Assembly (NCBI GenBank): GCA_011389755.1
Contig: JAABTR010000233.1
Location: 1 to 9,610 of the forward strand
Reading direction: 5' to 3'
DNA from: Deltaproteobacteria bacterium
GTDB taxonomy: Bacteria > Myxococcota_A > Polyangia > JAAYKL01
DNA: 9,610 nt
Positions 1 to 5,244 of this stretch are shown here, piece after piece; the first letter of the stretch is position 1; every line of letters starts with the position of its first letter. A program made the position numbers and the translations under genes. A model generated the notes under the pieces. It was not told the origin of the DNA. It did not search any database and saw nothing but the letters and a program-made list of their open reading frames with translations.

Positions 1-2586
1 TGTCGGCGCCTCGACCTCCCGCCTCACCTTCGGCTGCGCCGGCCCGGGCTTGCGCTCTTTTTCGGAGCCGAGCCAAACCGTGGACTCGAGCCGGCCGGCC
101 TCCAAATCCTGGACCGCTCGGAGCCCGGCGAAGGCGTCGGCGCAGTAGACCACCGGCCGGTTGTGCTTGGGCACGCAGTCGTCGGCCACGAACCGGGGAG
201 TCAGCGCCGCTCCGCCGAGCATAATCGGCACATCGAGGCCGGAGCGCGCGTAGAGGTCCATCGTCGCAGACATCTCGAGGGCGGATTTTACGAGGAGCCC
301 GGACAATCCGATGATATCTGCCTCGTGCTGCCTGGCTTTTTCGATGATGGCCTCCACCGGCATGTTCGTCCCGATGTTGAACACTTCGTACCCGTTGTTG
401 GACAAGATGATGTCCACCAGGTTCTTCCCGATGTCGTGGACGTCGCCGCGCACCGTCGCCAAGACCACCCGCGTGGCCGGGCCGCGGCTCTCCTTGTTCA
501 TGAGGGGCTCCAAGAACCCCACCGCCGCCTTCATGACCTCGGCGGACTGCAAAACAAACGGGAGCAGCATCTGGCCTCGCCCGAACATCTCGCCGACGCG
601 CCGCATGGCCGGGATGAGGATCCCGTTTATGATCTCCAAGGGGCTGTAGCGACCGCACAGCGCCTCGATGATATCCTCGAGGCCGTCTTTGTCGCCTCCT
701 AGGAGGTGCTCTTCGAGAGTGCTCTCGGGCGTGGTGCGGCTTACGGATCGCGAGGTCTTTTCCGCGCTGCCGCTTCCGAAGTGCGCCAAAAACGCCTCCA
801 GCGGGCTGCGCTCTCCCACCGCCTCGTTGAGCACAAGGGCCTCGCAGATGCGCAAATCTTCTTTCGAGAGCTCGGCCAGCGGGACGACCTTGCCCGCATC
901 GACGATGGCCGCGTCGAGCCCCGCCTCGACCGCTCGGTGCAAAAAGACGGAGTTTAGCACCCTGCGCGCCGCCTTGGGCAAACCGAACGACACATTGCTC
1001 ACGCCGAGGCTCGTAAACACCCCGGGGAGCGTCTCTTTGATCCGGCGGATCCCCTCGAGGGTCTCGCGCGCCGAGTCGGCGAGCGTGGGATCCCCCGAGC
1101 CCAAGGTAAAGGTCAGCGCGTCCACAAAGAGGTCGCTCGGACGCATCCCGTGCTCGTCCACCGCCATGTCCCGAAGGCGCCGGGCGACCTCGAGTTTGTG
1201 AGAAGCGGTCATGGCCATGCCGCTTTCGTCGATGGTCAAGCCGACCACCGCCGCGCCGTGTCTCTTTGCGAGCGCCAAGACCTCGTGGGCCGTGCGGCCC
1301 CCGTCCTCGAGGTTGATGGAGTTGATCACCGGGCGACCGGCGATGCTGCCCAGGGCTTTCTCGATGGTGCGGCACCTGGTCGTGTCGATCGACAAGGGCA
1401 ACCGGACCTGCGTCGACAAAAGCCGGATCATCGCCTCCATGTCCTGCGACTCGTCGCGTCCGGCGTACGTGACGTTCACGTCGAGCACGTGGGCGCCGGC
1501 TCGCTCCTGCTCGATCCCCACCCTCGCGGCTTCCTCGTAGTCGTCTTTTAAAAGCGCCTTTTTGAACCGGCGCGAACCATGGACGTTCATCCGCTCTCCG
1601 ATGAGCAACGGACCCGGCTCCTGAGCGATCTCCACCTCCCGGTACAGGCTGGACAGGGCGGGAGCTCGGCGCGGCGTCCGCGGTGCGGGCCTTGCGCCCT
1701 CCAGCGCATCGGCCAGAGCCCGGATGTGCTCCGGGCGCGTTCCGCAACACCCCCCGACGACGCTGACGCCGTCTCGCAAAACATAGTTCCTCAGCGACTG
1801 GGCAAAGTCATCGGCGCTCAAGGGGTAGAAGGTCTCTTCGCCGCGGACCTCGGGCAGCCCCGCGTTGGGGATCACCGAGATGCGGCCGGGCCATATTTGG
1901 GACAGCTGCCGGACATGGGACGCCATGAGCTCGGGTCCCGTGGCGCAGTTGAGCCCGAGGCTGAAAAGGTCGAACGGCTCGAAGGTGGCGACGACCGCGG
2001 CCAGCTCCGTGCCCACCAGCATGGTGCCGGTGGTCTCCATCGTGACCGACAACATGACCGGCACGTCCCGGCCGCGCCGGCTGCACACCTCAAAAGCGGT
2101 GACCACCGCGACCTTGGCCTGAAGAAGGTCCTGGCACGTCTCGATAATGATGGCGTCCACTCCCGCATCCACCAAGGCGGCGATCTGCTCTTCGTAGGCT
2201 CTGCGCAGCTCTTTGACCGAGACGTGACCGAGACTGGGCAGTTTGGTGGTGGGCCCGACAGAGCCCGCGACGTACCGGCCGTCCGCGCCGCCCGCGGCCG
2301 CTTTGGCGTGGGACACCGCGGCGGCGTTGAGCTCCTCGACCCGGTCTCCCAGACCGTATTCCTCGAGAACGATGCGGTTGGCCCCGAAGGTGTTGGTCTC
2401 CACGACCATCGCGCCGGCTTCGTAAAACGAGCGGTGCAGCCGAACAACGGCCTGTGGGTAGCTCGAATTCAAGATCTCGTTGCACCCGGTCAACCCCTGG
2501 TAGGCCGCATCTGGAATACTCTGAGCGGCGAGGTTGGCGCCGCACGCACCGTCGAAAATAAGCAGCTGCTGCTCTCGAAACGACAT
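1..2586 (-). CDS. metH: Cobalamin-dependent methionine synthase, 3' end beyond window
   Basis: MetH transfers a methyl group from 5-methyltetrahydrofolate to homocysteine through protein-bound cobalamin, making methionine and tetrahydrofolate in the cytoplasm. The frame is open for exactly 862 codons from ATG 2586 to position 1. Domain order matches the family. The homocysteine/zinc domain (about 1-300) has Cys214 in NCATG and Cys280-Cys281 in GGCCG. The pterin-binding domain starts near Gly330 (IGERMN) and runs to about 600. The helical B12 cap spans about 625-705. The B12-binding Rossmann domain follows, with DVHDIG, whose His717 is the lower cobalt ligand. The visible part ends in a charged, Pro-rich linker, so whether a SAM-binding reactivation domain follows cannot be seen. 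The start is supported by GGGAGG, 12-17 nt upstream, and by immediate homology (FDGACGANL). No frameshift or missing key residue was noticed. Confidence 0.97.
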   Translation of the reverse strand, partial: MSFREQQLLIFDGACGANLAAQSIPDAAYQGLTGCNEILNSSYPQAVVRLHRSFYEAGAMVVETNTFGANRIVLEEYGLGDRVEELNAAAVSHAKAAAGGADGRYVAGSVGPTTKLPSLGHVSVKELRRAYEEQIAALVDAGVDAIIIETCQDLLQAKVAVVTAFEVCSRRGRDVPVMLSVTMETTGTMLVGTELAAVVATFEPFDLFSLGLNCATGPELMASHVRQLSQIWPGRISVIPNAGLPEVRGEETFYPLSADDFAQSLRNYVLRDGVSVVGGCCGTRPEHIRALADALEGARPAPRTPRRAPALSSLYREVEIAQEPGPLLIGERMNVHGSRRFKKALLKDDYEEAARVGIEQERAGAHVLDVNVTYAGRDESQDMEAMIRLLSTQVRLPLSIDTTRCRTIEKALGSIAGRPVINSINLEDGGRTAHEVLALAKRHGAAVVGLTIDESGMAMTASHKLEVARRLRDMAVDEHGMRPSDLFVDALTFTLGSGDPTLADSARETLEGIRRIKETLPGVFTSLGVSNVSFGLPKAARRVLNSVFLHRAVEAGLDAAIVDAGKVVPLAELSKEDLRICEALVLNEAVGERSPLEAFLAHFGSGSAEKTSRSVSRTTPESTLEEHLLGGDKDGLEDIIEALCGRYSPLEIINGILIPAMRRVGEMFGRGQMLLPFVLQSAEVMKAAVGFLEPLMNKESRGPATRVVLATVRGDVHDIGKNLVDIILSNNGYEVFNIGTNMPVEAIIEKARQHEADIIGLSGLLVKSALEMSATMDLYARSGLDVPIMLGGAALTPRFVADDCVPKHNRPVVYCADAFAGLRAVQDLEAGRLESTVWLGSEKERKPGPAQPKVRREVEAPT

Positions 2587-2623
2587 TTTTGGAACACTCC
2601 TCCCGAAACGCCCTTGCTCTTCG

Positions 2624-2679
2624 CCACGTGTAGTCTACGCGAAACAAAAAACTTAACACGGTCCGCGCCCACGTGCAGA
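2624..2679. repeat. Direct repeat CCACGTGYAG, possible operator pair
   Basis: CCACGTGTAG starts at 2624 and CCACGTGCAG at 2669. The two copies are 45 bp apart, or a little over four helical turns, and each contains the palindrome CACGTG (2625-2630 and 2670-2675). Their place between two divergent genes suggests that a dimeric regulator could bind both. This is inferred from position and repetition only; I do not recognise the regulator. It is not the MetJ box (AGACGTCT). Confidence 0.4.
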
Positions 2680-2691
2680 CCGACTTTGCAT

Positions 2692-2724
2692 TTGACCTGC
2701 CGGCGGACTTTTTTGTGCTAGCCT
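2692..2724 (+). promoter_or_regulatory. Possible promoter of the TIR/DrHyd-like gene
   Basis: TTGACC at 2692-2697 resembles a -35 box. TGCTAGCCT at 2716-2724 resembles an extended -10 (TGn followed by TAGCCT). The spacing of 21 between the hexamers is too long for an ideal sigma-70 promoter, so the extended -10 may act alone. Transcription would begin near 2731, leaving only about a dozen bases before the GTG start at 2743. Confidence 0.35.
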
Positions 2725-2732
2725 TTCACGAT

Positions 2733-2740
2733 GGAGGGAG
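2733..2740 (+). promoter_or_regulatory. Ribosome binding site deciding the GTG 2743 start
   Basis: GGAGGGAG sits just upstream of GTG 2743. The in-frame ATG at 2731 has no Shine-Dalgarno sequence, and its own codons form this site. This favours GTG 2743 as the start, although a leaderless start at ATG 2731 cannot be excluded because the predicted transcription start falls near it. Confidence 0.55.
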
Positions 2741-2742
2741 CC

Positions 2743-3615
2743 GTGGCAAACGATCAGCGGACGTGTTTCGTCATCATACCCAACTGCGACACCTCGCCGC
2801 ACCGAGATCGGGCCTACTGGGACCGGCATTTCGATCAATTCCTAAGGCCGATCATCGAAGAGGTCCCGCTTCTTGTGCCGAAACGTTCCGCCACAGACGA
2901 AGGCGACACCTCAGCGGTCGCCGACATCGTCACGACCGACGTCGTCATCGCCGATATCACAGACGGGGATCCCCGGGTCTACTGGGAGCTCGCGGTGCGC
3001 CAGAGCTTCAAGCTCGGCACCGTGATCATCGCCGCCCACGGGACCACCATCCCCTTCGAGGTGAGCAGCCAGCCGATCTTGCTATACAACACCGATTCCC
3101 ATCTCGGCCTGGCGGATTTTCGCAAAGCGCTCATGAAACGGCTCACAGCCGCTCTCGATAATCCGTCGGCCGGCGACAGCAAGATCTGGGAACAGCTCGG
3201 CTCCCGAGGGACGCTCCACGACATCATGAATCGCGGCTCGCTGATCCGCAGGCTCGACGGCCTCCTGGCGGAGGTGCGGCGAAACGAGCGGCTCCTCGAG
3301 AAGGTCTTTGAGCAGGCGAACGCCAATCAAATCGTGCCCGCCGAGCGCAAGTGCGTCTCCGAGCGCCTGCGGACACCAGCCATCGAGACCCTGCTCGTCG
3401 AGCGCTACCTCGACGAGAGCAAAAACTTCTACGTGCTCACCGACAAGTACTTCGGCCGCGTGCTGGAGATAAATCATCAGCTCGACAGCTGGCTGCGGCA
3501 AAGCGACTCAACCGAGCGCTGGCTCCTCAAAGTCAAAAAGGACACCCTCGGCGGGATCGAGGAGCTCAAAACAACGGTTCGCAAGCTGCGCAGCAAGCAC
3601 AAGAGCCGGTACTGA
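2743..3615 (+). CDS. Nucleoside deoxyribosyltransferase/DrHyd-like (TIR-like fold) protein with helical C-terminus
   Basis: The protein has 290 residues from GTG 2743. The N-terminal 150 residues follow the pattern of the NDT/DrHyd group, Rossmann-like folds related to TIR domains. First comes a strand, TCFVIIP (about 7-13), then a helix. Next is VVIADI (about 67-72, Asp71) followed by DPRVYWELAV, with Glu82 where this family has its catalytic glutamate. Then come the strand TVIIAA and IPFEV. Family members hydrolyse or transfer bases of nucleosides or nucleotides, and several are effectors in bacterial immune systems. Residues 150-290 are mostly charged helices (one coiled-coil-like stretch near 165-190) with no match I recognise, and no membrane segment. 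It is the only plus-strand gene and has its own promoter region, so it is probably a single-gene transcript. The fold call is fairly firm; the substrate and the defence role are inference. Confidence 0.7.
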   Translation: MANDQRTCFVIIPNCDTSPHRDRAYWDRHFDQFLRPIIEEVPLLVPKRSATDEGDTSAVADIVTTDVVIADITDGDPRVYWELAVRQSFKLGTVIIAAHGTTIPFEVSSQPILLYNTDSHLGLADFRKALMKRLTAALDNPSAGDSKIWEQLGSRGTLHDIMNRGSLIRRLDGLLAEVRRNERLLEKVFEQANANQIVPAERKCVSERLRTPAIETLLVERYLDESKNFYVLTDKYFGRVLEINHQLDSWLRQSDSTERWLLKVKKDTLGGIEELKTTVRKLRSKHKSRY

Positions 3616-3622
3616 TCCCCGA

Positions 3623-3802
3623 CTAGCCGGGTGCCTCTCCATCGTCGCCGCCCGGCTCGTTCTCCTCTTCTTCATGGGGGCCGCGCTCCATCACCACCGA
3701 CATGTCGATGGGGATGTGTATTTCTTCCTGCCCCCAGGCGTCGGCGTCGAAATAGCGGATCTTGATACCCGTGGAAAAAATAGGGTGTTCTCGTTGCTGC
3801 AT
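3623..3802 (-). CDS. Small acidic protein of unknown function (59 residues)
   Basis: I do not recognise this protein. It begins MQQREHPIFSTGIKIRYFD, alternates hydrophobic and polar residues as a beta-rich small domain would (IKIRYFD, EIHIPIDM), and ends in an acidic tail rich in Glu, Asp, Gly and Pro. There is no signal peptide or membrane segment. GAAAGG about 8 bases upstream of ATG 3802 is a plausible ribosome binding site. A nine-codon open frame (3831 to 3802) ends in TGA overlapping the ATG as TGATG, which could couple translation. The frame also stays open upstream to a TGA at 3899-3901 with protein-like sequence but no ATG, GTG or TTG. It stops 7 bases from the convergent plus-strand gene and lies 88 bases downstream of the lipoprotein gene, so it may share that gene's transcript. 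The coding call rests on composition only. Confidence 0.5.
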   Translation of the reverse strand: MQQREHPIFSTGIKIRYFDADAWGQEEIHIPIDMSVVMERGPHEEEENEPGGDDGEAPG

Positions 3803-3890
3803 CAGGCGCCTTTCAAAGTCGCTCTCCCCATGAAAACAATACGGCCGAAAACCGCTGAGATTAAGGGTCGAGTTTCGAGCCTTGGTCGGA

Positions 3891-4178
3891 TTATTCTCTC
3901 AGAGTCTGTTTAATCTCGGGAGTGCCCGGTGGATCGACGGCAGCACCGGCATCGATCCCCTCGATGGCCTCGAAGATCACAACGTCTTGCACAATGAGCG
4001 TCAGTGACGGGTCCAGGCTCGGCGGGTTTTTGTAGAGCCAGATCTTCGGATCGGGGTCCGGCCACGGATCGCCTTGATCATCGTCAAAGCCTTTGTCCGC
4101 GGACATACTATCCATCGCGCAGCCCTGCACCAGCCCCGCGAACCCAAGAAAAAAGATTATCCAAATCAGCTGTTTCAT
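3891..4178 (-). CDS. Small lipoprotein, acidic, unknown function
   Basis: The product has 95 residues from ATG 4178. It opens with Met-Lys, a hydrophobic stretch (LIWIIFFLGFAGL) and the lipobox LVQGC, so signal peptidase II should cleave before Cys20 and the cysteine would be lipidated. Residue +2 is Ala rather than Asp, which fits sorting to the outer membrane in classical Gram-negative rules. The mature part, about 76 residues, is acidic and Pro-rich at first (DDDQGDPWPDPDP) and then more hydrophobic (SLTLIVQDVVIFEAIEG). I know no family for it. Two ATGs stand side by side (4181 and 4178), and GGGAG at 4186-4190 suits 4178 better; a TTG at 4199 is less likely because it would lengthen the signal peptide. 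A small acidic protein gene lies downstream on the same strand. Confidence 0.75.
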   Translation of the reverse strand: MKQLIWIIFFLGFAGLVQGCAMDSMSADKGFDDDQGDPWPDPDPKIWLYKNPPSLDPSLTLIVQDVVIFEAIEGIDAGAAVDPPGTPEIKQTLRE

Positions 4179-4253
4179 CATCGCGCTCCCGGTCTCCAAA
4201 AGAGCAAATCACATGCCAATGACTCGCCGCCCGGCTAGAACCGCGCCACCGAG

Positions 4254-4272
4254 GGCGCTCTGCTCGAGCGCC
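4254..4272. repeat. Inverted repeat, 7-bp perfect stem
   Basis: GGCGCTC (4254-4260) and GAGCGCC (4266-4272) form a perfect 7-bp stem with a 5-base loop in the spacer upstream of the lipoprotein gene. A weak T-rich stretch (4278-4280) follows on the plus strand only. It could be a weak terminator element or an operator-like palindrome. Confidence 0.4.
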
Positions 4273-4314
4273 AATGCTTTGGGCCGTCTACGAATCGAGA
4301 CACTCCGCCTCGCG

Positions 4315-4342
4315 GGGGTGACAGCGTCGTCACCCCTTTTTT
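4315..4342 (+). terminator. Intrinsic-terminator-like hairpin facing plus strand
   Basis: GGGGTGAC (4315-4322) pairs with GTCACCCC (4329-4336) around a 6-base loop, and six T follow directly at 4337-4342. On the plus strand this is a textbook Rho-independent terminator. On the minus strand the A-run comes before the stem, so it would not end the winged-helix gene's transcript. The nearest plus-strand gene ends 700 bases upstream at 3615. The element may stop read-through from that gene or an antisense RNA before it runs into 4407-5000. The inner GTGAC-N6-GTCAC palindrome could instead be a protein-binding site. Confidence 0.55.
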
Positions 4343-4406
4343 CGTCTCAACGCTCTACCGCGGTCGATGAGCAGGTGTGCGAAGCTGGGTATTTGAGCGC
4401 AAGGGG

Positions 4407-5000
4407 TCAACCCAAGGCGTAACGATCCCCTTTTTCGGCGGGGACGGTCCGCACGAGACCTCGGTCTACCAGCTCTTGCAGGCGGCTCTCCAGAACATCG
4501 ACGGAGACATCCACGCCTTTTTCGAGCTCCTCGCGGTAAATCCAGGGGTGCTCGCCGAGAAAACCGAGCAGACTTTCGCGCTGTTGCTCAGCGATATCCA
4601 TCACGGGGGCCGGAAGAACCGGATGGTCCGGCTTGGGGGCCTGGCCCGTTTCAGCGACGCGCTTTTTAATGGCGCGGACCCGCGCGCGCGACTGCCCCAG
4701 AGGCGGTCTCCTTCTGGGAGGAGGGACCTGCGCTCTCTCTACCGGGAGCGAACCGCTTGTCGCCGCGGGTTCCCCTGCTTTCAGGGCGATCCTTTCAGCT
4801 TCTTCGAAGATCTCGGAGAACTGCTCCAACGTCAAATTTCGCAGCAGATCGTCCCATCCACCGCGATGGGCCGTCTCGAGCAGCTCGCTCACCGTCATCC
4901 CGAGGATGTCTATTTCCGCGAGTCGAGAGCGCAACAGCTCCTGCTTGGCCTTCTCGAGGCCACCTATCTTTTCGAGCATGAAATCGAATAGCTCGTTCAT
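4407..5000 (-). CDS. Unknown protein with helical N-terminus and winged-helix-like C-terminus
   Basis: The product has 197 residues from ATG 5000, preceded by GAAGGTG as ribosome binding site; a TTG at 5030 would add ten residues without clear support. Residues 1-75 are predicted all-helical and charged, possibly a dimerisation or partner-binding module. Residues 76-130 are a Pro/Arg-rich, probably disordered linker containing PPPRRRPP, which could touch nucleic acid. Residues 135-197 look like a winged helix: helices around RESLLGFLGE, REELEKG and VLESRLQELVDRGL, then a short wing ending RYALG. The pattern of Val-Asp-Arg-Gly-Leu-Val-Arg after the recognition helix is common in MarR-like and similar DNA-binding domains. 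I know no family with this full layout. It stands alone between two spacers and is probably a transcriptional regulator or nucleoid-associated factor, which is inference. Confidence 0.7.
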   Translation of the reverse strand: MNELFDFMLEKIGGLEKAKQELLRSRLAEIDILGMTVSELLETAHRGGWDDLLRNLTLEQFSEIFEEAERIALKAGEPAATSGSLPVERAQVPPPRRRPPLGQSRARVRAIKKRVAETGQAPKPDHPVLPAPVMDIAEQQRESLLGFLGEHPWIYREELEKGVDVSVDVLESRLQELVDRGLVRTVPAEKGDRYALG

Positions 5001-5040
5001 TGCAACACCTTCGAACGCCCCGCACACCAATTACGAAACA

Positions 5041-5072
5041 TAGCTAATGAAGTCTCACTCCGCTTATGTCAA
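5041..5072 (-). promoter_or_regulatory. Possible promoter of the winged-helix gene
   Basis: On the minus strand TTGACA (5072-5067) is a perfect -35 consensus, and TAGCTA (5046-5041) could be the -10, but the spacing of 20 is longer than ideal. The predicted transcription start near 5034 leaves about 34 bases of leader before ATG 5000. The rest of the spacer (5073-5244) holds an A/T-rich patch at 5192-5222 and no gene or clear terminator that I can support. Confidence 0.35.
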
Positions 5073-5244
5073 GGAAAACTAATGTGTCTCGCGGCCTCCC
5101 GTGCTTTAGTAAGCGCCCACTTTGAGATTGGTCCACCTGTGATGCCCAATGTTTTCTCGCCTCGCGGCGCATCTTTGTTTCCGCGCTCAAACAGGTTGTA
5201 ATAAATAATTTTTTTGTCAAAAAGGCCTGAGACGAGAAACGATG

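Larger units (their letters stand above)
2587..2742. promoter_or_regulatory. Divergent intergenic region between metH and the TIR/DrHyd-like gene
   Basis: This 156-bp spacer must carry the promoters of two divergent genes. It is richer in A+T than its flanks, with runs of A/T near 2642-2656 and 2710-2714. It holds a spaced direct repeat of CCACGTGYAG and a possible promoter for the plus-strand gene (both listed separately). A TAGACT-like -10 for metH could lie at 2632-2637 (minus), but no good -35 accompanies it. The spacer looks too short for a full cobalamin riboswitch upstream of metH, and I see no such fold or SAM box. Confidence 0.6.

Noticed and set aside
1579..2721. Long plus-strand open frame opposite metH (380 codons)
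   Set aside because: It is antisense to a clearly conserved MetH frame with all catalytic motifs; its translation is Arg/His/Gly-rich low-quality sequence typical of a GC-rich shadow frame.
2587..2742. Cobalamin or SAM riboswitch upstream of metH
   Set aside because: No B12-box or S-box-like core is visible, and the divergent spacer leaves too little room for a full cobalamin riboswitch together with a promoter.
3674..3913. Plus-strand open frame of 79 codons
   Set aside because: Its first part is antisense to the better-looking 59-residue minus-strand frame and its end overlaps the lipoprotein gene; no ribosome binding site is seen.
5192..5222. A/T-rich patch as terminator of the exported-protein gene
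   Set aside because: There are T- and A-runs but no stable GC stem in front of a T-run on the minus strand.
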